A stretch of DNA of 20,628 nucleotides. Origin: Planctomycetaceae bacterium (lineage in GTDB: Bacteria; Planctomycetota; Phycisphaerae; Phycisphaerales; SM1A02). The notes beneath the pieces are model-generated. The model did not search any database, was not told where the DNA came from, and saw only the letters and a list, made by a program, of their open reading frames with translations. Each line of letters opens with the position of its first letter. Within the stretch, counting starts at the first letter, position 1. The DNA lies in contig CANJIC010000006.1 of assembly GCA_947474205.1 (NCBI GenBank), forward strand, positions 1 through 20,628, written 5' to 3'. Both the position numbers and the translations under genes were made by a program. Shown here one piece after another: positions 7,071 to 15,055 of this stretch.

Positions 7071-8905
7071 TCACGCTGCCTTCACTGAGCAACCAACCGC
7101 CAAAGCGGGTTTCTATTGCGGAGGCCATGCAGGTGGCGCAGCAACTACAAGCGCAAGGCGACATTGCGGGCGCTGAAAAAATTTACAAGTTGGTCTTGGA
7201 AGCTGAGCCCAATCATGGCGACGGAATTTTTTATCTGGGCATGATTCTTTGCCAATCCAAAAGATTTGACGAGGCGTTCACGCTGTTGAAGCGCGCCGTG
7301 AAAGTTCATCCGAACGTTTTTGAATTTCATTACAACCTTGGACTCATCTACGAATCCAACGGACACTTTGCGCAGGCGCTAGAGTGCTATCGCAGGGTGG
7401 TTGAGCTTGAACCAAGCGGCAATTCCCACTCCAACTTGGCCAAAAATCTTTCCGACAGCGGGCAATTGAATGAGGCCATTGAATTTGCGCGCGAAGCCGT
7501 AAAAAGATTGCCGCACAACCAGCGGGCAATTCCCCACAATAATTTAGGAAGCGCATTGACACTTCGCGGCGAGCTTGAAGAGGGACTAGAAAATTACAAA
7601 TTGGCCATTGCCATTGATGTTGAAAACGCATCCATGCACAGCAACTATTTGCTGGCGATCAATTATGTGGCAAACCCGGACTTGGCGAGCCTGTTTCAGG
7701 AACACAAAAAGTTTGGCGACAAGTTTGAAAGTTTCATAGCGAAGATGTATGAAAATCCATTGGCCACGAAAGCCAAGCGCGCCCAACGCACGAGCGCTGA
7801 TCACAAGCCGCGCATTGGATATGTGTCACCCGATTTCTACGGCCACGCCGTGGGACAATTCATAGAACCTATTTTGGCCACGCATGACAAAAATAAATTT
7901 GACGTGTTTTGCTACAGCGACAATTACCACACGGATGACAGCACCGCGCGCATGAAGGCGGTGGTTGCCAACTGGCGCCAAGTGGACAAATTGAACGACG
8001 AAGATTTGGCGCGCATGATTCAATCGGACGGCATTGACATTCTTGTGGACCTTGCGGGACACACTGCGCTCAACAGAATGGGCGTGTTCATTCGCAAGCC
8101 CGCGCCGATTCAAGTGACTTGGATTGGATATCCAAACACCACCGGTTTGTCGACCATGGATTACAGAATCACGGACACGCTTGCCGACCCAGTTGGCGCC
8201 GCCGACGAACTGCACACGGAGAAGTTGCTGCGTTTGCCAGAATGTTTTTCCTGTTATCAAGCGCCCAAAAACAGTCCCGACGTTGGCCCGCTTCCCGCGC
8301 TTAGCAATGGCTTCATCACCATTGGTTCGTTCAACAACTTTGCCAAGATCACGCCGCACGTCATGCGCGTGTGGATTGACATTATGAATCGCGTGCCGGG
8401 ATCTCGTTTGCTTCTGAAGAACCGCAGCTTGGACAACCCGCGTCTGAAGCAATTGATTCTTGATGAACTTTGCAAGCACGGCGCGGATGCAAAGCGCGTT
8501 GAATTGCGCAGCCCCGATATTTCTTCGGTCGAACATTTGAATGGCTACAACTTGCTTGACATTGCGCTGGATTCATTTCCATACAACGGAACCACGACAA
8601 CATGCGAGGCGCTGTGGATGGGCGTGCCCGTGATTGCGCTTGCGGGCAACAACCATGTCAGCCGCGTGGGTGTGAGCCAGATGACCAACTTGGGTTTGCC
8701 AGAGTTGATCGCGCGCGACACGAATGACTATGTGAATATTGCGGTGGCGCTTGCCAATGATGTGCCACGGCTCGCCGCGCTGCGAAGCGGTTTGCGTGAG
8801 CGACTGAAAAATTCTCCGCTGATGAATGTGACGCGCTTCACCAAGAATCTTGAAGACGCGTTTGACTTGATTTGGAAAAAATATGTAGCGGAGCTAGGCG
8901 CATGA
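7067..8905 (+). CDS. GT-3: TPR + GT41 glycosyltransferase without SEC-C, altered active-site His
   Basis: 612 residues from the ATG at 7067, which shares the ATGA overlap with the GT-2 stop; the frame opens 30 bases earlier but that would overlap GT-2 further. There is no SEC-C motif. The N-terminus is short (MITLPSLSNQPPKR) and leads into about five TPRs (~20-190). The catalytic domain begins near residue 246. The His-rich segment reads DFYGHAVGQF: the first His is kept and the second is Gln. The nucleotide-sugar box reads DSFPYNGTTTTCEALW, with Pro to Ser and Asp to Glu relative to most paralogs; a Glu at that place is also what I recall in plant SPINDLY. It could therefore be an active enzyme with other donor or acceptor preference, or a partner of the SEC-C paralogs. 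Confidence 0.91.
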   Translation: MITLPSLSNQPPKRVSIAEAMQVAQQLQAQGDIAGAEKIYKLVLEAEPNHGDGIFYLGMILCQSKRFDEAFTLLKRAVKVHPNVFEFHYNLGLIYESNGHFAQALECYRRVVELEPSGNSHSNLAKNLSDSGQLNEAIEFAREAVKRLPHNQRAIPHNNLGSALTLRGELEEGLENYKLAIAIDVENASMHSNYLLAINYVANPDLASLFQEHKKFGDKFESFIAKMYENPLATKAKRAQRTSADHKPRIGYVSPDFYGHAVGQFIEPILATHDKNKFDVFCYSDNYHTDDSTARMKAVVANWRQVDKLNDEDLARMIQSDGIDILVDLAGHTALNRMGVFIRKPAPIQVTWIGYPNTTGLSTMDYRITDTLADPVGAADELHTEKLLRLPECFSCYQAPKNSPDVGPLPALSNGFITIGSFNNFAKITPHVMRVWIDIMNRVPGSRLLLKNRSLDNPRLKQLILDELCKHGADAKRVELRSPDISSVEHLNGYNLLDIALDSFPYNGTTTTCEALWMGVPVIALAGNNHVSRVGVSQMTNLGLPELIARDTNDYVNIAVALANDVPRLAALRSGLRERLKNSPLMNVTRFTKNLEDAFDLIWKKYVAELGA

Positions 8906-10830
8906 GCGAGGCGAATGAAAAAAGGGCTGACGCGGATAACGCCACCCCCGCCATGCCTGGTGCGAAGGCGGCGCTAGAGAATTCATCTGCTTCCATAACG
9001 CTTCCGAGCGCGGTTGGCGCGGCGCCCACGCAGGTTTCATTGGCAAAAGCTTTGGCGGCGGCGCAGCAACATCATGCCAAGCGTGAATTTGAGGATGCGA
9101 AAATTATTTATCAATTGATTCTTGACACGCAACCTGATCACGCGGACGCCATGTTCTACATTGGCGCGGCCATGCACCAAGCGGGCGACAGCGCGCAAGG
9201 CGTTGAGCAAATGAAACGCGCCGCGAAATTGAATCCGCGCTCGGTTGCCTACAACTACAACTTGGGATTGGTGTACGAAGCCATTGGCGACATGCCCGCC
9301 GCAATCGCGTGCTACAGGCAAGTGATTGCGAATGATCGTGGCGGGCAGTGGCATTGCACGCTTGCCAAGCAACTCACCGACGCCGGCCAACTTGATGATG
9401 CGATTGAATTTGCGCGCGAGGCGTTGACCTTGTTGGCGCCACACGCGCGCGGCATTGCGCACAACCAACTTGCCAACGCGCTGACATTGAAGGGTGAATT
9501 GACGGAGGCGATTGCCAACTTTCAAATTGCCATTTCGTTGGAAGTTGAAAATGCAATGATGAACAGCAACTATGTGTTTGCGCTGAACTATGGCGGCCAA
9601 CCAGATTTAACCGCGATATTTCAAGAGCACAAAAAGTTTGGCGACAAGTTTGAAAGTTTTGTTCCACGTATGTACGTCAATCCGTTGCAGGCGAAGGCCG
9701 GCGACAGTACGTTCACAAATTCCAAACGCCGCCTGCGCATTGGCTATGTGTCGCCAGATTTCAACGACCACGCGGTTGGAAAATTCATTGAGCCGGTTCT
9801 TGCCGCGCACGACACCAACAAGTTTGAAGTGTTTTGCTACTACAACAAACCCCGCGTTGACGACGCCACCAAGCGCATGCAATCCGCCGTGGCAAATTGG
9901 CGCATGACCTCCACCATTTCCGATGATGAGTTGGCGCGAATGATTCAAGCGGACGCAATAGATATTTTGGTTGACTTGTCGGGCCACACAGGCCTGAATA
10001 GATTGTTGGTGTTCGCGCGCAAGCCAGCGCCGGTGCAAGCGACATGGATTGGATATCCCAATACCACGGGATTGTCGACAATGGATTACAGAATCACCGA
10101 CGCGTTCGCGGATCCCATCGGCGCCACCGAGGCGCTGCACACCGAGAAATTAGTGCGTATGCCAGAATGCTTTTCATGTTTTAAGCCGCCAAGCAACGCG
10201 CCGCATGTGAGCCCACTGCCCGCCGTGGCGCGCGGAACAATCACCTTTGGATCATTCAATAATTTCGCCAAGATCACGCCAGAAGTGATGCGTGTGTGGA
10301 TTGCCATACTTGCGCGCGTTCCTGGCTCGCGCTTGGTGTTGAAGAATTGGTGCCTTGACAATGATCGCATGAAAACATTCATGCTTGAGGCGTTCGCGCG
10401 TTGCGGCGCCACGACTGGTCAAGTGGAGTTGTGGAATCCGAACACATCTAATGTTGATCATTTGAATTGCTACAACTCAATCGACATTGGCCTGGATCCA
10501 TTTCCATACAACGGAACCACCACCACCTGCGACGCGTTGTGGATGGGCGTGCCCGTGATCACACTGGCCGGACTGAGCCATGTTGGCCGCGTGGGCGTGA
10601 GCCAGATGAGCAACTTGGGTTTGCAAGAACTGATCGCGCGCGACACGAATCACTATGTGGATATCGCGGTTGCGCTGGCCAATGATGTGCCTCGACTTGC
10701 GGCGCTACGTGGCGCAATGCGCGTGCGCATGAGCGCGTCGCCGCTGATGGACGCGCCGCGTCTTACAAAAAATCTAGAGGCGGCGTATGACAATATGTGG
10801 AGCGTCTATCTTTCAGCGCAGAAGCCATGA
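8902..10830 (+). CDS. GT-4: TPR + GT41 glycosyltransferase without SEC-C, Lys at the second active-site His
   Basis: 642 residues from the ATG at 8902 (ATGA overlap with the GT-3 stop; GGAG lies eight bases upstream). A ~45-residue Ala/Asn/Ser/Glu-rich disordered N-terminus occupies the place of SEC-C. About five TPRs follow (~55-225), and the catalytic domain begins at ~276. The segment GYVSPDFNDHAVGKF keeps the first His but has Lys for the second. DILVDLSGHTG, GYPNTTG and DPFPYNGTTTTCDALW (~531-546) are intact, and GHVG-type 'SHVGRVGVSQ' replaces the common 'HVSRVGVSQ', as in GT-6. It is closest to GT-3 in its TPR-to-catalytic bridge, where a 32-bp stretch of DNA is identical (9628-9659 and 7703-7734). 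Confidence 0.91.
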   Translation: MSEANEKRADADNATPAMPGAKAALENSSASITLPSAVGAAPTQVSLAKALAAAQQHHAKREFEDAKIIYQLILDTQPDHADAMFYIGAAMHQAGDSAQGVEQMKRAAKLNPRSVAYNYNLGLVYEAIGDMPAAIACYRQVIANDRGGQWHCTLAKQLTDAGQLDDAIEFAREALTLLAPHARGIAHNQLANALTLKGELTEAIANFQIAISLEVENAMMNSNYVFALNYGGQPDLTAIFQEHKKFGDKFESFVPRMYVNPLQAKAGDSTFTNSKRRLRIGYVSPDFNDHAVGKFIEPVLAAHDTNKFEVFCYYNKPRVDDATKRMQSAVANWRMTSTISDDELARMIQADAIDILVDLSGHTGLNRLLVFARKPAPVQATWIGYPNTTGLSTMDYRITDAFADPIGATEALHTEKLVRMPECFSCFKPPSNAPHVSPLPAVARGTITFGSFNNFAKITPEVMRVWIAILARVPGSRLVLKNWCLDNDRMKTFMLEAFARCGATTGQVELWNPNTSNVDHLNCYNSIDIGLDPFPYNGTTTTCDALWMGVPVITLAGLSHVGRVGVSQMSNLGLQELIARDTNHYVDIAVALANDVPRLAALRGAMRVRMSASPLMDAPRLTKNLEAAYDNMWSVYLSAQKP

Positions 10831-12764
10831 GCACACAAAATATAAATGATCCCTGCGCCTGCGGTAGCGGCCGCAAAGCCAAGAATTGTTGCATGCGACC
10901 CGAAGTGCCCAAGGGACGCAATCCTGTCGTGCAATTTCCGCCAGTGCTTGGCCAACCCGCGCGCACATTGCCCATTGCGGAGGCCACAAAAATTGCGCAG
11001 CACTTTCACGCCAGCAAAGATTTGCAAATGGCCGCGGAATTATTCCGCCTCATTCTGAACGCGGACGCGGAGTTTGACGAGGCACGCTTCTACTACGGAA
11101 TCTTGCTGCATGAAACTGGTCAAAGCGACGCCGGCGTTGAGTTGATGCAGCAAACGTGCGCGCACAACACAACCAATGCCCATTATCACATGCGTCTTGG
11201 GTTGGTGTTTGATGAGCGACATGATGGTCCGCGATCATTAGCGTGCTTTCGCGCCGCGCACGCCATTGAGCCGACCGCGGGCAGTTGGTACAACATGGGC
11301 GTAAGTCTTTTAAACTTGAACATGCTTGCGGAGGCGGAGGAATGCTTTCGCAAGGCGACCAAGTTGTATCCGCCAAATCAAATTACATCTGCACTTAATA
11401 ATTTGGCGAGCGTTCTGTACAAGCAAGGCAAAGTTGTCGAAGCGCTGGTGAATTACAAAGCCGCGCATGAACTCACTCCGCAGGATGCGCTGATTCATAG
11501 CAATTATCTTTTCATTTCCAACTTTGTGCCGCATCCCGACCCCATGGCCTTGTTCAACGAGCATAAAAAGTTCTCGGAAAAATATGAGACTTCGATACGC
11601 AAGAACAATCATGATGCGGAAATGGCCGTATCAGTTTTGCAACGCGATCCCAACCGCCGCCTGCGTATTGGCTACCTCTCGCCTGACTTTCGCCAGCATT
11701 CCGTGGCGCACTTCATTGAGCCGGTGCTTGCGGAGCATGATCAAAGCAAGTTTGAATTGTTCGCTTACTACTACCACGTGGCCGAGGACGTGACCACAAA
11801 ACGCATTCGCGCGGTGGTTCCACATTGGCGAAATATTGTTGGACAATCAGACGCGCAGATTGCCGCCAAAGTGCGCGAGGATGAGATTGATATTTTTGTT
11901 GATCTGGCCGGCCACGCTGGATTGAATCGTCTGCAAGTGTTCGCGCATAAACCCGCGCCAGTGCAGGTGACGTGGCTTGGCTATCCAAACACCACGGGGT
12001 TGACGGGTATGGATTACAGAATCACGGACGCGTTCGCGGATCCGCCAGGCATGACCGAGGCGTTTCACAGCGAGACCTTGGTGCGAATGCCAGAATGTTT
12101 CTCCTGCTTCAAGGCGCCGCTACAAAGTCCGGATGTTGCGCCGTTGCCTGCGCTGAGCAGCGGCCATGTCACGTTTGGAAGTTTTAATATGTTCAGCAAA
12201 ATGACCGCGGATGTGCTGGCCACGTGGGCGCGCATTCTGCTGCGCGTGCCCAATTCGCAATTGGTGATCAAGTACCAAGGAATGGATTCTGCATACATGC
12301 GCGAGCTGATTCAAAACATCTTCGTGGGTCATGGCGTTGAGAAGGAGCGCGTGCATACGTTGGGCCGCGACGCTTCGCATGGCGAACACATGGCGCGCTA
12401 CCACACCATTGATATTGGGCTTGATCCATTTCCATACAACGGCACCACCACCACATGTGACGCGTTGTGGATGGGCGTTCCAGTTGTGGTGTTGGCGGGC
12501 AATACGCATGTCAGCCGCGTGGGCGTGAGCCAGATGAGCAACTTGGGTTTGCAAGAAATGATCGCGCAGAACACGAATGAATATGTTGATATTGCGGCGG
12601 CAATGGCCAATGATTTGCCGCGACTCGCCGAGTTGCGCGGCGGCTTGCGCCAACGAATGGCGGCGTCGCCTTTGAACAATGTCCCCCGCTTCACGCGTTT
12701 TTTAGAGACCGCGTATCAAGACATGTGGACACGCTACATAGAAAAAATTTCCGCGGGCGTTTGA
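10827..12764 (+). CDS. GT-5: SEC-C + TPR + GT41 glycosyltransferase, last gene of the operon
   Basis: 645 residues from the ATG at 10827 (ATGA overlap with the GT-4 stop). The SEC-C motif (C10, C12, C21, C22) and the following MRPEVPKG tract are closest to GT-1 (MRPTVPLG), suggesting these two share a more recent N-terminal ancestor. About five TPRs (~48-225), the bridge NYLFISNFVPHPDPMALF, then the catalytic domain from ~276: GYLSPDFRQHSVAHF with both His, DIFVDLAGHAG (Thr to Ala in the usual GHT), FGSFNMFSKM and DPFPYNGTTTTCDALW (~532-547). After its TGA come a weak hairpin and the 18-bp repeat array before the convergent GT-6. Confidence 0.92.
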   Translation: MSTQNINDPCACGSGRKAKNCCMRPEVPKGRNPVVQFPPVLGQPARTLPIAEATKIAQHFHASKDLQMAAELFRLILNADAEFDEARFYYGILLHETGQSDAGVELMQQTCAHNTTNAHYHMRLGLVFDERHDGPRSLACFRAAHAIEPTAGSWYNMGVSLLNLNMLAEAEECFRKATKLYPPNQITSALNNLASVLYKQGKVVEALVNYKAAHELTPQDALIHSNYLFISNFVPHPDPMALFNEHKKFSEKYETSIRKNNHDAEMAVSVLQRDPNRRLRIGYLSPDFRQHSVAHFIEPVLAEHDQSKFELFAYYYHVAEDVTTKRIRAVVPHWRNIVGQSDAQIAAKVREDEIDIFVDLAGHAGLNRLQVFAHKPAPVQVTWLGYPNTTGLTGMDYRITDAFADPPGMTEAFHSETLVRMPECFSCFKAPLQSPDVAPLPALSSGHVTFGSFNMFSKMTADVLATWARILLRVPNSQLVIKYQGMDSAYMRELIQNIFVGHGVEKERVHTLGRDASHGEHMARYHTIDIGLDPFPYNGTTTTCDALWMGVPVVVLAGNTHVSRVGVSQMSNLGLQEMIAQNTNEYVDIAAAMANDLPRLAELRGGLRQRMAASPLNNVPRFTRFLETAYQDMWTRYIEKISAGV

Positions 12765-12789
12765 TGTCAAGCCAATTATGGCCGCAATG

Positions 12790-12810
12790 CAAAGTGCTTG
12801 CAGGCGCTTG
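12790..12810 (+). terminator. Weak hairpin after GT-5
   Basis: CAAAGTGC pairs with GCGCTTG around a six-base loop, with one bulged A and one G-U pair. No T-run follows at once (ATAACCGAATC), so a classical intrinsic terminator is doubtful. It is the only hairpin I see between the GT-5 stop and the repeat array. Confidence 0.2.
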
Positions 12811-12868
12811 ATAACCGAATCAACATTTTGAATTACTTTTGAGATTGTAAATAGCGCGCCTTCTTTTA

Positions 12869-12992
12869 AACGCGGATGTTCTTATGAACGCGGATGTTCT
12901 TATGAACGCGGATGTTCTTATGAATGCGGATGTTCTTGTAAACGCGGATTTTTTTGAACACGGATGTTCTTATGAAAACGGAAATTCTTGTG
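12869..12992. repeat. Seven-copy 18-bp tandem repeat between convergent GT-5 and GT-6
   Basis: The unit is AACGCGGATGTTCTTATG. Copies 1-3 (12869, 12887, 12905) are identical. Copy 4 (12923) has three changes, copy 5 (12941) is shortened to 16 bp, copy 6 (12957) has one change and copy 7 (12975) is diverged. A further decayed copy may continue through 12993-13010 into the last codons of GT-6, and 12851-12868 before the array also resembles it distantly. The copies adjoin without spacers. The array fills the gap between two 3' ends, a place where a transcription-stop or protein-binding function is possible, but nothing in the unit identifies one. Confidence 0.9.
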
Positions 12993-13001
12993 AAGGCGCG
13001 C

Positions 13002-14975
13002 CTACTTGTGATTGCGCCCGGCCCACATCTGTTCGTAGCCTTGCTCTAGGTTGCGCGTGAAACGTTGCACATTCATCAGCGGCGAACTCAACATGCGCTC
13101 ACGCATGCCAGCGCGCAAGGCGGAAAGTTTTTCAATATTGCCCGCGAGTTCCACGGCGATATTGACATAGTCATCCTGGTTTTTTGCGATCAATTCTTGC
13201 AGACCCAAGTTGCTCATCTGGCTCACGCCCACGCGGCCCACATGGCTAGCGCCTGCAAGCGTGATCACTGGAACTCCCATCCACAACGCGTCCAAAGTGG
13301 TGGTGGTGCCGTTGTATGGAAATGGATCAAGCGCGATATCAATGTTGTTGTAGCGCGCCATGTGCTCAACATGCGAAGCGTCATCACCTTGAATGCGCAA
13401 CTGCGACACAAGCACGCCGCGCGTCATGAATTGATTGTGGATGTATTGCGTCATGGGCACGCTTTCCAAATCCTTGTACTTCAAGAACAACGTGGCCGTT
13501 GGAATGCGCTTGAGAATGTTGGACCAAACCGTGATGACTTCCGCGGTGATCTTTGCGAAATTATTAAACGAACCAAAAGTGACGCGACCCGTGCGCTTGG
13601 CTTGCAGCGGAGCAACGGCGGGCGCGTCGGCAGGCGCGCTGTAACAGGAAAAAGTTTCGGGCATGCGATGCAATTTCTCGGTGTGAAATGCGTCGGTCAT
13701 TCCAGGTGGATCCGCGAACGCGTCGGTGATTCTGTAATCCATGGTGCTTAAGCCCGTGGTGTTTGGATAGCCAAGCCACGTCACCTGCAGCGGTGCGGGC
13801 TTGCGCGCGAACATGGGCAATCGATTGGTGGCGGTGTGACCCGCTAGATCGATGAGTATGTCAATGCCGTCGGCGCGAATCATGGCGGCAATGTCGGCGT
13901 CGGATTTTCCAACAAGACTGCGCCAGTGAGAGACATGACTTTGAATGCGTTTGGTCATGTCATCAACCACGGTGTGGTGGTAGTAGGCGAACAACTGAAA
14001 TTTATTTTTGTCGTGCGCGGCAAGAACTGGTTCTATGAAATGCGAAACGGCGTGATGACGAAAATCGCTGGAGACATATCCAATGCGAAGCGGTCGCTGC
14101 GCGTCGGTTGCGGCGTTGCTTGCGGCATTGGTTGCAGCGCTGGTTGCAGTGCTAGTTGCGGCGTTGCTTATGATCGGCGATTGAAGCGCGGCAGATTTGG
14201 CCGCCACGTTCTCATGAAACTCGCCAAACTTTTTGTGGGCCGCGAATATTTTCTCCATGTCTGGAGTTTCCATGTAATTCAAGGCGTATAAATAATTGCT
14301 GTGAATGAAAGACTTTTCCGGCGCAAGCAAAAGCGCCATTTCATATTGGGCAATCGCCTGCTTGGCCATTCCTTGCGAGAGCAATTGGTTGCCTTTGTTG
14401 TTCAGCGCAATTGCGTTGGTTTCTTTTTCGCAGATCATGTTCAAACTGAGTGACACGTTGCCAAAATTCAAGCTTGAAACGTCATTGAACAAATCAAATG
14501 GCGTCTGCGAGGCGATTTTGCGGAACCCCATGAGGTCAAGCATGTGCGCCAACAATTCAAACGCCCACGCTGATCGATTGAAATCATTTTCGTCAAGTTG
14601 TTCGCCGTACAAAAGCGTGGTCAACTGATAGCGATGTTGTGTTTCAATCTTTGCCTCGGAGAATAATTTGGCGATATTTTCCAAATTGGGAACGCACAAC
14701 CGCAACACGCCGCCAGGAATGAGCACGCGAAAGGCCTCAAGAAGCGCATTGGGCAACTCCGTGCGAAATCCAAATCGTTGATAGACAAACGGCGCGTAAA
14801 TTTCCGCGACGGAATGATTTGCAAACATGGAAAGGTCGCTGCCGTCGCCAACAACATCCACGCCAGGTTTGGCGAGCCTATTCATTAAGGTCCAACCTGA
14901 CTTGACCTCGCTTCCACCGATATGCAAGCGAATGAAATCTTTGGGCGCGGTGGTGAGGGATGGTGGTAGAGACAT
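13002..14975 (-). CDS. GT-6: methyltransferase-like + single TPR + GT41 glycosyltransferase fusion
   Basis: 657 residues from ATG 14975; the frame is open further upstream but would run into GT-7. Residues ~10-185 are a methyltransferase domain homologous to the stand-alone MT (IRLHIGGSEVKSGWTLMN, VDVVGDGSDLSMF, PGGVLRLCVPNLE). In it the post-II motif ASHVYEHL has become APFVYQRF, so catalysis may be lost. One TPR remains (~197-230), then the usual bridge (NYLYALNYMETPDMEKIF), a repetitive Asn/Ala/Ser/Thr linker (271-290), and a complete catalytic domain (~294-657): GYVSSDFRHHAVSHF, DILIDLAGHT, DPFPYNGTTTTLDALW (~549-564). The methyltransferase domain occupies the place of most of the TPR acceptor-binding array. 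No Shine-Dalgarno sequence; it shares an 80-bp divergent promoter region with GT-7. Confidence 0.9.
   Translation of the reverse strand: MSLPPSLTTAPKDFIRLHIGGSEVKSGWTLMNRLAKPGVDVVGDGSDLSMFANHSVAEIYAPFVYQRFGFRTELPNALLEAFRVLIPGGVLRLCVPNLENIAKLFSEAKIETQHRYQLTTLLYGEQLDENDFNRSAWAFELLAHMLDLMGFRKIASQTPFDLFNDVSSLNFGNVSLSLNMICEKETNAIALNNKGNQLLSQGMAKQAIAQYEMALLLAPEKSFIHSNYLYALNYMETPDMEKIFAAHKKFGEFHENVAAKSAALQSPIISNAATSTATSAATNAASNAATDAQRPLRIGYVSSDFRHHAVSHFIEPVLAAHDKNKFQLFAYYHHTVVDDMTKRIQSHVSHWRSLVGKSDADIAAMIRADGIDILIDLAGHTATNRLPMFARKPAPLQVTWLGYPNTTGLSTMDYRITDAFADPPGMTDAFHTEKLHRMPETFSCYSAPADAPAVAPLQAKRTGRVTFGSFNNFAKITAEVITVWSNILKRIPTATLFLKYKDLESVPMTQYIHNQFMTRGVLVSQLRIQGDDASHVEHMARYNNIDIALDPFPYNGTTTTLDALWMGVPVITLAGASHVGRVGVSQMSNLGLQELIAKNQDDYVNIAVELAGNIEKLSALRAGMRERMLSSPLMNVQRFTRNLEQGYEQMWAGRNHK
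14106..14165 (-). repeat. Five in-frame 12-bp repeats encoding the GT-6 linker
   Basis: Read on the minus strand, 60 bases encode five tetrapeptides: NAAT, STAT, SAAT, NAAS and NAAT. The period is exactly 12 bp, so slippage would change length by four residues without a frameshift. The tract joins the TPR/bridge to the catalytic domain and is rich in Ser and Thr, a possible self-modification site. Confidence 0.85.
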
Positions 14976-15055
14976 GCGAAAGAATGGTAGATGAAAATTT
15001 GATTGTTGATGGACGACCATGCAACCAGTGAAGTGGCTTGCATTATGCTTTGACC

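Noticed and set aside
12869..12992. CRISPR array
   Set aside because: The 18-bp copies adjoin directly with no spacers, and no cas genes are nearby; it is a plain tandem repeat.
12884..13060. 58-aa frame reading through the 18-bp repeats (MNADVL repeats, then a Cys-rich end)
   Set aside because: The repeat length is a multiple of three, so any frame stays open. The C-terminal part lies antisense to GT-6 codons and there is no ribosome-binding site.
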